Assembly (NCBI RefSeq): GCF_000340565.2
Contig: NZ_CP007203.1
Coordinates: 3,335,929-3,399,928, forward strand
Source of the DNA: Nodularia spumigena CCY9414
GTDB lineage: Bacteria; Cyanobacteriota; Cyanobacteriia; Cyanobacteriales; Nostocaceae
DNA: 64,000 nt
Direction: 5' to 3'
Shown: positions 54,926-64,000 of the stretch, in pieces
How positions within the stretch are numbered: the first letter of the stretch is position 1
Layout of the letters: every line of letters starts with the position of its first letter
Position numbers and translations under genes: made by a program
The notes under the pieces: model-generated
The model's input: only the letters and a program-made list of their open reading frames with translations
Database searches by the model: none
What the model was told of the DNA's origin: nothing

Positions 54926-55201
54926 AATGAGGAGGAAATAGCATCTTATCCAAAGTTAGCCCCAATAATATCAAATTCAGAATACATATCTAGACAAATA
55001 AACCTGAACAAGGCTAAATCTGCATATATACTTATAGGGGAAAAGATTAATGCAGACATTTTATTGATTTTTCTGTTCTAGGTACTATTTAAATAGGAGT
55101 ACTTCTGAGATTATATATTTTGATCACAAGAGAAATAATATTGTGAAACTCTGGAATTTGTCAAGGGTTTTTTATCCTGTTAATTGTGTACATTATCCAG
55201 A
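54926..55201. other. Intergenic region without recognised genes
   Basis: 276 bp of AT-rich DNA between the kinase start and the end of potC. Short open frames here have no recognisable content. Confidence 0.4.
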
Positions 55202-56002
55202 TTATTTATTGTTATCAAAAGCACGAATAAATTCCGCGATAAAGGCGACAATTGCAGAGACTGTAATTAGGATAATACTCAGGGCATTAACATCAGGCTG
55301 GACTCCTGTTCTAATGCGACTAAAAATTTCTATTGGTAGGGTGTTAGAACCGCTACCTGATGTGAAACTGGCAATGAGAAAGTCATCTAAACTCAATACA
55401 AAGGCTAGTAGGCAGCCGGCTATAATAGCAGGCGTTAACTGCGGTAGTAATACTTGAATAAATGCCTGTATTGGTGTAGCGCCTAAATCTAGTGCTGCTT
55501 CTTCTAAGTTGGGGTCTAAATTTGTCAGTCGGGAAGAAACCACAACTCCAATATAAGCTAGGCAAAATACTATATGAGCAGCAATAATTGTCCACAAACT
55601 CAAAGGGATGGCAAAGGCTGCTAGAAATACTAAAGTAGCAACTGCGATCGCAATATCTGGAATAATTAACGGTAGGTAAGAAATACCGCGATACAAATTC
55701 TTCCCCAAAAACTGATAACGTGCCAATCCTACCGCCATTAAGGTTCCCAACACAGCCGAAATACCCACCGCACAAAAAGCCACTATCAAACTATTTTTCA
55801 AAGCTGATAAAATTCGCTCATCGCTGAATAATTTGTAGTACCAATCGAGGGTGAATCCTTGCCAGGTTGCACTGTAGGGCGACTGGTTAAAGCTATAAAA
55901 GCCAAGCACCAGTATAGGCAAATACATAAATATAGATAAAATTACTGTGAAAACCGCCTGCCAGGAGACACGCGGTTTTGTTTTAGATGGAGAAATATGC
56001 AC
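55202..56002 (-). CDS. potC: Polyamine ABC transporter permease PotC
   Basis: A 266-residue inner-membrane permease with six spans and the EAA loop (EEAALDLGATPIQAFIQVLLP) that docks the ATPase. The opening FTVILSIFMYLPILVLGFYSFN and NSLIVAFCAVGISAVLGT are typical of PotC for spermidine/putrescine. The start is GTG 56002. No potA, potB or potD lies in the window, so partners must be elsewhere. Confidence 0.88.
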   Translation of the reverse strand: MHISPSKTKPRVSWQAVFTVILSIFMYLPILVLGFYSFNQSPYSATWQGFTLDWYYKLFSDERILSALKNSLIVAFCAVGISAVLGTLMAVGLARYQFLGKNLYRGISYLPLIIPDIAIAVATLVFLAAFAIPLSLWTIIAAHIVFCLAYIGVVVSSRLTNLDPNLEEAALDLGATPIQAFIQVLLPQLTPAIIAGCLLAFVLSLDDFLIASFTSGSGSNTLPIEIFSRIRTGVQPDVNALSIILITVSAIVAFIAEFIRAFDNNK

Positions 56003-56264
56003 GTTTATGATGTTTGTGATTTTTTATAACTGATGAACGTGTTCTGTATAACTTAAAATTTTAATATTGTCAAGAGTGGGAATTGGGGATTTACTTCTTG
56101 AGAGGAATATCTTTATATGGGAGATACGTAATAAAATTTAAAGGAAAGTGTTTATGAAATTGGTATTGTTTTTGATTTCAAAGTGCTAATTAAATCCTTC
56201 ACAGGCACTTAGTGAAACAGCAGACATATATCTCGTTTTCAGCTTATTTTGCAGGAGTTTTGTA

Positions 56265-57353
56265 ATGCGAATTGCTCAGATTGCCCCATTACTTGAGAGA
56301 GTACCGCCTCCAGCATATGGGGGCATTGAGTTAGTTGTAGGATTACTAACTGATGAATTAGTTCGACGGGGACATGAAGTCACGCTATTTGCTTCAGGAG
56401 ATTCTATTAGTTTGGCAAAGCTTGTATCCGTTCATCCCCGTGCTTTACGTCTCGATCCAGATGTCAAGGAACATAACATATATGAAATGCTACAACTAGG
56501 CTTTGTCTATGAACGGGCGGAGGAATTTGATATTATTCATTCCCATGTGTGCTGTCCGGCTTTACCCTACGCGAATCTGACTAAAACACCGACGGTTCAC
56601 ACCTTACACGGTGTTTTTACCCCTGATAACGAAAAGATATTTCAATATGCTAAACATCAACCTTTTGTGAGTATTTCCAACGCCCAGAGAGAACTCAGAT
56701 TAGGGTTAAACTATGTAGCAACGGTTTACAATGGCATTGATGTTGACAGTTATAAATTTCATCCCCAACCTGATAATCCTCCATACTTGGCGTTTTTAGG
56801 GCGGATATCTCCAGAGAAAGGTACACATTTAGCGATCGCCATTGCTAAACAAACAGGTTATCATTTAAAAATTGCCGGGAAAGTAGATGTGGTTGACACA
56901 GAATACTTTGAGCAACAAGTCAAGCCCCAAATTGATGGTCAGCAAATTGAGTATTTAGGTGAAGCGAATCATGTCCAAAAAAATGCCCTGATGGGAGGTG
57001 CTATCGCCACTCTTTTCCCCATCACTTGGCGTGAGCCTTTTGGGTTAGTTATGGTAGAATCAATGGCAGCAGGTACACCCGTGATTGCCATGAAACTAGG
57101 GTCTACTGTGGAAGTGATTAAACACGGAAAAACGGGTTTTCTTTGCAATAATGTGGCAGATTTTGTGACTGCTATTGATCAGGTAAGCCAGTTAGACCGT
57201 GATGTTTGCCGAGAGTATGTCAAAAATCACTTTAGTCTGCAACATATGACTGATGGTTATGAGGCGGTTTATCAGCAAATTCTCACAGCACAATCTGCTA
57301 AAAATGCTTATATCCAAGATGTGGTTAGTCTAGGAATGAGTAGTAATTCCTGA
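56265..57353 (+). CDS. Glycosyltransferase family 4
   Basis: GT-B fold. The N-terminal half opens MRIAQIAPLLERVPPPAYGG with IHSHVCCPALPYA; the C-terminal half has FLGRISPEKGTHLAI (nucleotide-sugar site) and the EPFGLVMVESMAAGTPVIA motif with its catalytic-region Glu. It transfers a sugar from a nucleotide donor to an unknown acceptor. It is related to sugar transferases of exopolysaccharide or glycolipid synthesis. A ribosome site (caggag) precedes ATG. Confidence 0.9.
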   Translation: MRIAQIAPLLERVPPPAYGGIELVVGLLTDELVRRGHEVTLFASGDSISLAKLVSVHPRALRLDPDVKEHNIYEMLQLGFVYERAEEFDIIHSHVCCPALPYANLTKTPTVHTLHGVFTPDNEKIFQYAKHQPFVSISNAQRELRLGLNYVATVYNGIDVDSYKFHPQPDNPPYLAFLGRISPEKGTHLAIAIAKQTGYHLKIAGKVDVVDTEYFEQQVKPQIDGQQIEYLGEANHVQKNALMGGAIATLFPITWREPFGLVMVESMAAGTPVIAMKLGSTVEVIKHGKTGFLCNNVADFVTAIDQVSQLDRDVCREYVKNHFSLQHMTDGYEAVYQQILTAQSAKNAYIQDVVSLGMSSNS

Positions 57354-57442
57354 GATGCTTGATTTTAAGTAATATTTATAGGTAATTGAGAATGGGGAAC
57401 TGATAGAACTCATTACCAATTACCTAGCAATGGACAAGCAAA

Positions 57443-57856
57443 TTATTTGAATTTGGCGCGAATTGTTTCTATTCTTTGACGATTAACACCCAAATCGCTT
57501 TGACCTAAGCGTGAGGCTGAACGCACTTGGATGACATTAGCCTGACGGTCTAGATAAAATTCTACATCATCGACAAATCCCATTAAAGCACTTTTAAATT
57601 CGGCATATAAATAATCTTCTGTTTCGGTGATTATTTTGGTTCTGGGTAAGGATTGTATGATTGCTTTGAGATTGGCGATGGGCAAAGCCCCGCCTCCGGC
57701 GATCGCTTCTTGGGGATTAGATGTAAAAGTCAGTGGTGAAATGATATGCTCTGGATCTGTATCTTGACTAGAAACACAGTTGGGTGAATTAGGACAAGAT
57801 GCTAATTTACCGTTATTAACACCTAAATTCTGCGGACGTTTCCCTGCAAAAACCAT
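57443..57856 (-). CDS. DUF1499 protein
   Basis: A 137-residue protein with the DUF1499 signature: CPNSPNCVSSQDTDPEH, then EDYLYAEFKSALMGFVDDVEF and VIQVRSASRLGQSDLGVNRQRI. Members are widespread in cyanobacteria and plastids, of unknown function. It begins a minus-strand group with the DUF3143 and J-domain genes upstream. Confidence 0.88.
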   Translation of the reverse strand: MVFAGKRPQNLGVNNGKLASCPNSPNCVSSQDTDPEHIISPLTFTSNPQEAIAGGGALPIANLKAIIQSLPRTKIITETEDYLYAEFKSALMGFVDDVEFYLDRQANVIQVRSASRLGQSDLGVNRQRIETIRAKFK

Positions 57857-57905
57857 AACGTACTAACTTTTATTCAATAGTAATACACATTTTTAATACT
57901 CAATT

Positions 57906-58172
57906 TTATGGTCCAGAAAATACAGCTTGTTCTATATCTTCCCGGCTGAGAGAATACTTAAACGAGCGTTGAATTTCTTGGTCATTTTCCCCAGATTTGA
58001 TATATCTGACTGTAATTTGCTCAACATCAAGCCACAGTTGAGCTTCCCAATTAGGGCGCTGTACACGCCAACAATGTAGCTCATTTTCATCTTGTTGACA
58101 GCCTTGCTCTTTTAACCACTTTTCAATTTGTGGTAAGGGATGACTATATAAAGGTGTGTCGGGAGTAAGCAT
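57906..58172 (-). CDS. DUF3143 protein
   Basis: An 88-residue cyanobacterial protein (TPLYSHPLPQIEKWLKEQGC, LHCWRVQRPNWEAQLWLDVE, SLSREDIEQAVFSGP). It lies 20 bp after the J-domain gene on the same strand and is probably co-transcribed with it; a chaperone-linked role is guessed from position only. Confidence 0.8.
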   Translation of the reverse strand: MLTPDTPLYSHPLPQIEKWLKEQGCQQDENELHCWRVQRPNWEAQLWLDVEQITVRYIKSGENDQEIQRSFKYSLSREDIEQAVFSGP

Positions 58173-58192
58173 AGAAAATTACAAAAAACAAC

Positions 58193-58729
58193 TCAAAATT
58201 CAATAATCTTCACTTGTCCAGGGGTGGAGACTTGAGAAATATGGCTAATTTGTGGTTGGGTAACTTGGGTTGGGATATTGCTTTCACCACGAATCACAGC
58301 AACAGCGATCGCAACTAATACACAACCTGCCAGAGTTAAGCCTAACACAAATAATACAAAGATTTCGCCGGCAGATAAGGGGCGATCGCTCGCATCCAGA
58401 TACATTGATTTGGAGTAATCGTAGGGTTGACGCACCGGATGGTTTAAATCCGTTGGTGCTTGAATTACCCCAAACCGAGAATAGCCAATTTTGGTATCAT
58501 AACTTAAACGCCGTTCTGGACTGCTGAGAGTGGCGTAAGCTTCATTAATTTGCTGAAATTTGCTAGTCGCAACCGTAGCAGGTAATTCTGTAGTATCTGG
58601 ATGATACTGTTTACTCAGTTCCCAATAAGCGCGACGAATATCAATCACCGATGCTGAGGGATGCAGTCCTAGCAGTCCGTAATATGTTGTATTCTTGCTG
58701 ATTTGTCGCTTTGTTCCGTTTTCAGTCAC
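58193..58729 (-). CDS. Membrane-anchored J-domain protein
   Basis: An N-terminal J domain (YYGLLGLHPSASVIDIRRAY, with the HPD motif in QYHPDTTELP) would stimulate a DnaK partner. After a linker, one transmembrane helix (IFVLFVLGLTLAGCVLVAIAVAVI) near residue 120-145 anchors it, followed by a ~30-residue tail. The start is GTG 58729. DUF3143 follows closely. Confidence 0.88.
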   Translation of the reverse strand: MTENGTKRQISKNTTYYGLLGLHPSASVIDIRRAYWELSKQYHPDTTELPATVATSKFQQINEAYATLSSPERRLSYDTKIGYSRFGVIQAPTDLNHPVRQPYDYSKSMYLDASDRPLSAGEIFVLFVLGLTLAGCVLVAIAVAVIRGESNIPTQVTQPQISHISQVSTPGQVKIIEF

Positions 58730-58870
58730 GGTTTTGATTCACTTTGCTCAAATTCAGTTTTTTATATTTTAATAGTTTTATGAATGGACGCGCCGCAAAA
58801 CTTCATAATTTCAACCCCCAGCTTCATCGGGGGAATAGAATCTAGTTGATATTTCTGCCATTTTTGGCAA

Positions 58871-59087
58871 TTACTGAGCAGATAAATTAGCAATTTGACG
58901 GCGCAGTTCCCGGCGATCGCTATCGAAAGTAAAAGCCTGCTCAACCACAAACCAGTTACCACGATCCACAACTTGGGGATATAGCATCACCGCCACCGTT
59001 ACCTTATCCCTGGAAAATTTTATCTCCTTGAGAATCTCAGTAGCTTGGGCTGCTGTAAAGTAGTTGTGAGGAACCGCACTCCCAAAT
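58871..59087 (-). pseudogene. 5'-truncated DUF4476-type gene relic
   Basis: The minus-strand frame from a stop at 59088-59090 to TAA at 58871 encodes about 71 residues without a plausible start. The text reads NYFTAAQATEILKEIKFSRD ... MLYPQVVDRGNWFVVEQAFTF then DSDRRELRRQIANL, which matches the final part of DUF4476 domains. The remainder of the gene, including any signal peptide, is absent. It lies directly before the DUF262 gene, on the opposite strand. Confidence 0.65.
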
Positions 59088-59158
59088 TATTACATATTAA
59101 ACGTATAATTTTAACTTTAACCCTAGGATGATTTCAGATTATCGGGTAGCTGTCACAA

Positions 59159-61150
59159 ATGCAAGCATCAGAAACTAAATTACAACAAATTATTGAAGGC
59201 ACAAAGCAGTACATTGTACCCTTGTTTCAGCGAGCTTATAGCTGGAAAAAACCTGAGTGGGAAGTGTTGTGGAATGATATTCGCGAACTCTGCACAATAG
59301 ATCATCCTCGTCCTCACTTTATGGGTTCCGTTGTCACCATGCCAACTGCATCAATGCCTGAAGGAGTTAGCAAATACTTACTAATTGACGGTCAACAACG
59401 CTTAACAACAATTTTTATCCTTCTCTCTGCTTTGCGAGATAAAGCAGAACAGTCTGGAAACCCAAAACTTGCAGCAAAAATTGATAATACCATTCTAGTT
59501 AATCCCTATGAAAAAGGTTTAGATTATTTCAAACTACAGCCCACACAATTAGATCGTGAGCCATTTCATCATATTATTAATAAAAAAACACCTATTGATG
59601 ATAATAATATTTCTGAATGTTATCAATTTTTTGAAAGAAAAATTCGACAAAGCCAGTTAGAATTTGCCAAAATTCAAAAGGTTATATGTAGCAATCTCTC
59701 AATTGTCAGTGTTGTACTCAGCAATGAAGATGATCCCTATTTAGTATTTGAAAATTTAAATGCTAAGGGAAGACCTCTGACTCAAGCCGACCTGATACGT
59801 AACTATTTCTTTATGCGAATTGATGTGGAGAGCCAGCAATCTGTTTATGAAAAATATTGGCAACCCATGCAACGTATTTTAGGAGAGAGTCTAACAGACT
59901 TTATTCGTCACTACTTGACTAAAAGCGGTGTAGATGTCAAGAACAATGAAATTTACTTTGAAATCAAGGAGCGCATTAGCAAAGGCGACCCGCTTTCATA
60001 CCTTCAAGATTTATGGGTTTTTTCGGAATACTATGCAAGACTTTTGCATCCGGAGCGCGAAGTCAATGAAACTGTTCGTAAATATCTCAATCGTCTGAAT
60101 CGTTTAGAAGTTTCTACTGTCTATCCTTTCTTATTGAACTGTTATGATGATTGGGTGAAATATAGAATTACCCAAGAAGAATTTATTGCGATTCTGCAAA
60201 TTATTGAAAATTTTATTATTCGCAGATTTGTTTGTAATATTCAAACCAGAGGACTAAATAGAATTTTCGCATTACTTTACTCACAAGTTAGTAAAGATAC
60301 TAATTTAGTTTCTGACAGTTTTGTAGAAAGATTAAAGTTAGCGCTCCAGATTCGTGATTATCCCAAGGATGTTGACTTTAAAACGAGATTAATGGATGTA
60401 AAGCTTTATGGGGGAAGTAATCGTTCTGAGAAGGCAAAACTCATTTTAGAGTCTATTGAAGAATCCTTTCAGCATAAGGAACAGGTATCTTTTGATAAAC
60501 TTTCAATTGAACATATTATGCCACAAACCCTAAATAAATGGTGGAAAGAACATTTAGGAGAAAGTGGGGAAATAACACATGAATTATTAGTTCATTCTTT
60601 AGGCAATCTTACACTGACGGCTTACAATTCTGACCTTTCTAATCATGACTTTTTAGCTAAAAAAACACAGTTTAAAAACAGTCATCTGGAATTAAATAAG
60701 TATTTTGATCATAAGATTTATTGGCGCAAAGAGGATATTGAAGAACGGGCGGTATATCTTGCAGAAATTGCCTTGCAAATTTGGAGCTATTTTGGTAATG
60801 AATCAGTAAAAATCTCTAAAAGCAGTAGGTCGGGTAATATTCCCAAAGGACTCCGCATATTTGGAAAAGAACATTCTGTAAAAAGTTGGCGAGATGTTTT
60901 AGAAATTACATTAAACGAAATCGCCGATTTAGAGCCTGAGCGATTTCAAGACATTACGCAAAATTTCCCGCGCTTTGTGGGATGGGATGAAAAAGACTTT
61001 CGGAGTACTCGTCACCTGAAAAATGGAGCTTTTATTGAGGTGAATTTATCATCAAAAGACATTTATACTTTTTGTTTAAGAGCTATAGAAACAGCAGAAC
61101 TTTCGACGGAAGAGTGGGATATAGATTACTCAGAAAAAGCAAATATTTAG
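59159..61150 (+). CDS. GmrSD-like DUF262/DUF1524 nuclease, candidate defence protein
   Basis: Residues about 1-230 form a DUF262 domain (IVPLFQRAYSWKKPEWEVLW; LLIDGQQRLTTIFIL, the nucleotide-site DGQQR; NAKGRPLTQADLIRNYFF). Residues about 455-530 form a DUF1524/HNH nuclease (SIEHIMPQTLNKWW, HSLGNLTLTAYNSDLSN). A C-terminal ~100-residue extension (KSWRDVLEITLNEIADLEPE ... FIEVNLSSKDIY) is an additional domain. GmrSD and BrxU proteins of this layout degrade modified phage DNA. It is AT-richer than neighbours and stands alone. Confidence 0.88.
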   Translation: MQASETKLQQIIEGTKQYIVPLFQRAYSWKKPEWEVLWNDIRELCTIDHPRPHFMGSVVTMPTASMPEGVSKYLLIDGQQRLTTIFILLSALRDKAEQSGNPKLAAKIDNTILVNPYEKGLDYFKLQPTQLDREPFHHIINKKTPIDDNNISECYQFFERKIRQSQLEFAKIQKVICSNLSIVSVVLSNEDDPYLVFENLNAKGRPLTQADLIRNYFFMRIDVESQQSVYEKYWQPMQRILGESLTDFIRHYLTKSGVDVKNNEIYFEIKERISKGDPLSYLQDLWVFSEYYARLLHPEREVNETVRKYLNRLNRLEVSTVYPFLLNCYDDWVKYRITQEEFIAILQIIENFIIRRFVCNIQTRGLNRIFALLYSQVSKDTNLVSDSFVERLKLALQIRDYPKDVDFKTRLMDVKLYGGSNRSEKAKLILESIEESFQHKEQVSFDKLSIEHIMPQTLNKWWKEHLGESGEITHELLVHSLGNLTLTAYNSDLSNHDFLAKKTQFKNSHLELNKYFDHKIYWRKEDIEERAVYLAEIALQIWSYFGNESVKISKSSRSGNIPKGLRIFGKEHSVKSWRDVLEITLNEIADLEPERFQDITQNFPRFVGWDEKDFRSTRHLKNGAFIEVNLSSKDIYTFCLRAIETAELSTEEWDIDYSEKANI

Positions 61151-61226
61151 TTAGGTAGATAGTAAAATCCCCTCTCTAATGAGACGCTGAAGCAAACAGC
61201 TTGAGGCAGGGGAGTGTTAACTTCAC

Positions 61227-62222
61227 TTAAGTTAATAAATCAGCGCGGGGTTTAAAGGTTTCTATTTCCCGCAATTTTTCGTAAAGTTCGCGTTCTTCAG
61301 ATGTGATATTTTTGGGCGTAACAATTTGAATTTCTACTAATTGATCGCCACGTTTACCGTTTTCGTTGGGGTAGCCTTTATTAGCTAAACGCAATCTTTG
61401 ACCAGTCCTGACCCCTGGGGGGATGGTCATTTTTACTGGGCCATCGAGAGTAGGTGCTTCTACTTGTCCTCCTAAAACTGCTTCACAGGGAGTCACGGGG
61501 ACTTGGCAAAATATATTGAACCCATCTAGTTTAAATTGGGTATGGGGTTCTACGGTAATTTTTAAGTAAAGATCGCCACCATTAATACCTTGGTTTCGTA
61601 AGCGGATACTTTGACCTGTTACCATAGCTGGGGGCATATTTACTTCGAGCGATCGCCCATCCTCTAGTCTAATCCGTTCTTTACCACCTTGATAAGCCTT
61701 TTCTAGGGGTAAAGTTAATCTCGCTTCAATATCTCGGCGGGGTGTGCGTGGTGGGCTTTTGGGAACTGTATACTCCACCCGGCTATTAGGAGAACGGAAG
61801 GGATCGGTTTTGGTGCTACTACCCCCATTTCTGCTGTCTCTACGACCCCCTACACCGACAACTTGATTAATAAAGCTTTCAAAATCATTAAATTGTCCGG
61901 GATCGACATCTTTAGCGCTACTGCGACCATTTGAGGAACCAGCCCAGCTTTTAGGTTTGGGTGCTTTGTTGCTCACAAAGCCTTTTTGCTTCCAGTAGCG
62001 GCTAAACTGGTCATATTGCGATCGCCTAGCAGCATCAGAAAGGACTTCATAAGCCTCACCGATATCTTTAAACTTTTCCTCTGCTTCTTTATTTCCCGGA
62101 TTCAGATCCGGGTGATATTGTCTTGCTAACCGCCGATATACCTTTTTAATTTCTTCGCCGGATGCATCCTTAGTTACTCCTAAAATTTCGTAGTAATCGC
62201 GGAAATTCTGCAAATTTTGCAT
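61227..62222 (-). CDS. DnaJ-type co-chaperone (CbpA-like)
   Basis: A J domain ([23 protein letters not shown] in QYHPDLNPG) is followed by a Ser/Gly/Arg-rich linker and two C-terminal beta-sandwich domains ([36 protein letters not shown]). There is no zinc-finger domain, so it is class B/CbpA-like. It follows dnaK on the same strand with a 120-bp gap holding a 17-bp hairpin. Confidence 0.9.
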   Translation of the reverse strand: MQNLQNFRDYYEILGVTKDASGEEIKKVYRRLARQYHPDLNPGNKEAEEKFKDIGEAYEVLSDAARRSQYDQFSRYWKQKGFVSNKAPKPKSWAGSSNGRSSAKDVDPGQFNDFESFINQVVGVGGRRDSRNGGSSTKTDPFRSPNSRVEYTVPKSPPRTPRRDIEARLTLPLEKAYQGGKERIRLEDGRSLEVNMPPAMVTGQSIRLRNQGINGGDLYLKITVEPHTQFKLDGFNIFCQVPVTPCEAVLGGQVEAPTLDGPVKMTIPPGVRTGQRLRLANKGYPNENGKRGDQLVEIQIVTPKNITSEERELYEKLREIETFKPRADLLT

Positions 62223-62280
62223 AGCTCAATTATTTTACTTTTAATTTTAGTAATAGGGACTGGGGACTAAAGAATTTTGG

Positions 62281-62328
62281 ATTTTAGATTTTGGATTTTA
62301 GATTGCAGTTTAATCCAAAATCTAAAAT
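62281..62328. repeat. 17-bp inverted repeat between dnaK and dnaJ
   Basis: ATTTTAGATTTTGGATT (62281-62297) and its exact inverse complement (62312-62328) with a 14-base loop. It may modulate dnaJ expression or be a partial terminator of dnaK. Confidence 0.6.
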
Positions 62329-62342
62329 TTAAAATTGATTAA

Positions 62343-64000
62343 CTACAACCAATCATCATCATCATCATCCCAGTTATCTTGGTAGGTTGGTCGCGTGGGT
62401 TTGCGAGCAGAACGCCTGTCGTCGTAGACTGGGGAACGGCTATCTCTGCCGTAGTTCCTATCGTAGTCTCTGTTGTAGTCCCTGCCATAAGAATCACGGG
62501 AATCACGTTCTCGATATGGATCACGGGAAAAATCGCGATCGCGATCGCGTTCCTTGTCGCCTCCTGTAAAAATGTCACGAATCGTCCCTAACAAGTCCTC
62601 GTCTTCGTCATCAGCATAATACTCACGGACTTCTCGGTTCAGTTCATACAAAGCATCTTGTAAGTCAGCATAGGCTTGATCAATGCCCCGGTCTTCATTT
62701 TCCTGGAGACTTTCCCGCAGTTCTCGACAAATACCATCAATGCGCTGGCGACGGTTGCGAGCAAACTGCATTCCAAATTCTAATGCCACTTCTCTGAGTT
62801 GGCGTTCAGCTTGTAAAATTAAAGCCTCAGAACGAGTCCGCTTTTCTACCCTTTCTTTACGTTCTCGGTCAACATCGGCATATTTTTGAGCATCCTGAAT
62901 CATCCGATTTACTTCTGATTCACTCAAAGTCGAAGCACCTTGAATCGTGATGCTTTGTTCTCTTCCGGTAGTTCTATCTACAGCTGTTGCCTGTAAAATA
63001 CCATTAGCGTCAATATCAAAAGATACCTGAACCTGGGGAATACCTCTGGGCGCTGGCGGGATACCATAGAGCTTAAAACGTCCCAGTGACTTGTTATTTG
63101 CTGCCATTTCCCTCTCACCCTGGACTACATGAATTTCCACAGTGTTTTGGTTATTTTCTGACGTAGAAAAAATGTCAGAACGGCGAACTGGGATAGTAGT
63201 ATTGCGGGGAATCAGTTTTTTCATCACGCCACCAATGGTTTCTAATCCCAAAGATAATGGCGTAACATCCAAAAGCAGCACATCTTTGACTTCACCCGCC
63301 AAAATACCTGCCTGAATGGCAGCGCCGATGGCTACAACCTCATCAGGATTGACATTTTCATTGGGTTCTATACCAATTAAGTCTCGCACTAACTGCTTGA
63401 CTATGGGTATTCGTGTCGAACCACCAACTAGCACCACTTCCTCAATATCTACAGGAGAGAGTCCAGAATCTTTGAGGGCGCGTTTGACTGGTGTCCGGAT
63501 ACGACTAATTAAGTCAATACACAAACCTTCAAATTGAGAACGAGTCAGGCGAGTTTCGAGATGTTTTGGTCCATCAGCTGTGGCGGTGATAAAAGGTAAG
63601 TTAATCTCAGTGACGCTGACCGCCGAAAGTTCAATTTTCGCCTTTTCCGCAGCTTCCATGAGACGTTGTAGAGATTGTCTCTCCCGGCGTAAGTCTACCC
63701 CTTCAGCTTCTTGAAATTGGTCTGCTAACCAATCGACTATTTGTTTGTCAAAGTCATTACCACCTAGTTGAGTATCTCCACTGGTAGCTTTAACTTCAAA
63801 AATGCCATCGCCGACTTCCAAAATTGACACGTCAAAAGTACCACCGCCCAAGTCAAAAACGAGGATAGTTTCAGTCGTACCTCTATCTAATCCATAAGCC
63901 AAAGAAGCGGCTGTAGGTTCATTAAGAATCCGCAACACTTCTAAGCCGGCAATTCTGCCAGCATCACGGGTAGCTTGTCGTTGAGAATCATTAAAATAAG
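62343..64000 (-). CDS. dnaK: Hsp70 chaperone DnaK with Arg/Asp-rich tail, 5' end outside window
   Basis: The frame is open to base 64000, so the N-terminal ATPase part lies beyond the edge. Visible are the second phosphate loop ([16 protein letters not shown]), adenosine motif ([18 protein letters not shown]), linker ([13 protein letters not shown]) and substrate domain. The last ~90 residues form an unusual extension rich in Arg, Asp and Tyr ([20 protein letters not shown]) that ends DDDDDWL, in place of the common EEVD-like end. Tail-bearing DnaK paralogues occur in cyanobacteria. Partner dnaJ follows. Confidence 0.93.
   Translation of the reverse strand, partial: YFNDSQRQATRDAGRIAGLEVLRILNEPTAASLAYGLDRGTTETILVFDLGGGTFDVSILEVGDGIFEVKATSGDTQLGGNDFDKQIVDWLADQFQEAEGVDLRRERQSLQRLMEAAEKAKIELSAVSVTEINLPFITATADGPKHLETRLTRSQFEGLCIDLISRIRTPVKRALKDSGLSPVDIEEVVLVGGSTRIPIVKQLVRDLIGIEPNENVNPDEVVAIGAAIQAGILAGEVKDVLLLDVTPLSLGLETIGGVMKKLIPRNTTIPVRRSDIFSTSENNQNTVEIHVVQGEREMAANNKSLGRFKLYGIPPAPRGIPQVQVSFDIDANGILQATAVDRTTGREQSITIQGASTLSESEVNRMIQDAQKYADVDRERKERVEKRTRSEALILQAERQLREVALEFGMQFARNRRQRIDGICRELRESLQENEDRGIDQAYADLQDALYELNREVREYYADDEDEDLLGTIRDIFTGGDKERDRDRDFSRDPYRERDSRDSYGRDYNRDYDRNYGRDSRSPVYDDRRSARKPTRPTYQDNWDDDDDDWL

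Noticed and set aside
58762-58971. Hydrophobic minus-strand frame MWIVVTGLWLSRLLL
   Set aside because: It is a frame-shifted reading of the DUF4476 relic and adjoining DNA, without a ribosome site.

Overview
The window is 64 kb of a cyanobacterial chromosome, most likely a filamentous Nostocales (Nostoc/Anabaena/Nodularia-like) strain. The evidence is dense HIP1 octamers (GCGATCGC), heptanucleotide tandem repeats typical of these genomes, plant-type [2Fe-2S] ferredoxin, biliverdin reductase, the plastid-type ribosomal protein PSRP-3, a CYP110-type P450, pentapeptide-repeat proteins and zinc-ribbon Ser/Thr kinases. Species cannot be fixed from the sequence alone.

Layout. 1-2.8 kb: the 3' part of an ISKra4-like transposase, then a 41-bp-period tandem repeat, a single CRISPR-repeat-like unit and an orphan cas6. 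2.8-5.6 kb: a zinc-stress cassette (Zur/Fur-like box, COG0523 metallochaperone with His-rich loop, folE, small secreted Cys protein), interrupted by a MITE-like element and a cysS relic. 5.7-13.5 kb: pentapeptide, fibrillin-like, TPR, SGNH-hydrolase, a 46-residue membrane protein, a PlsY/PEP-synthase-like fusion and a GNAT acetyltransferase. 13.6-20 kb: bioB with an 8-codon leader ORF, a kinase-RDD fusion, ftsH, a class IV aminotransferase that seems to lack a normal start codon, and a TPR-like membrane protein. 20.5-25 kb: PSRP-3, HAD hydrolase, alpha-amylase, P450. 25-27 kb: an IS607-family element (tnpA, tnpB) inserted in the very end of the P450 gene. 27-30.5 kb: TPR protein, ruvB, hisF, a small membrane protein, tRNA-Ala(GGC).

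30.5-33 kb: a decayed STAND-type NTPase gene split by a 0.3-kb non-autonomous relative of the IS607 element, plus a Uma2 nuclease and a WD40 relic. 33-38.6 kb: a lumenal pentapeptide protein and the glycine-cleavage genes gcvT-gcvH-gcvP. 38.9-43.7 kb: a 1619-residue photoreceptor-like GAF/PASx8/GAF/GGDEF protein whose first GAF carries both cysteines of a DXCF cyanobacteriochrome. 43.9-52.5 kb: TPR lipoprotein, pentapeptide membrane protein, map-bvdR overlapping pair, petF, SpoIID-domain protein, lepB, HhH and TM2 proteins. 52.5-64 kb: small membrane protein, kinase-FGE fusion, potC, glycosyltransferase, DUF1499, DUF3143, J-domain protein, a DUF4476 relic, a GmrSD-like DUF262/DUF1524 nuclease, and a dnaJ/dnaK pair (dnaK runs off the right edge).

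Most of the window is ordinary core genome with genes on both strands. The accessory signals are concentrated at 1-2 kb (CRISPR relic with cas6), 4.9-5.1 kb, 25-27 kb, 30.5-33 kb and 58.9-61.2 kb. The two observations I rate highest are the CRISPR-type repeat sitting in sense orientation in the cas6 leader, which suggests possible Cas6 autoregulation, and the candidate blue/green-light cyanobacteriochrome joined to a diguanylate cyclase.
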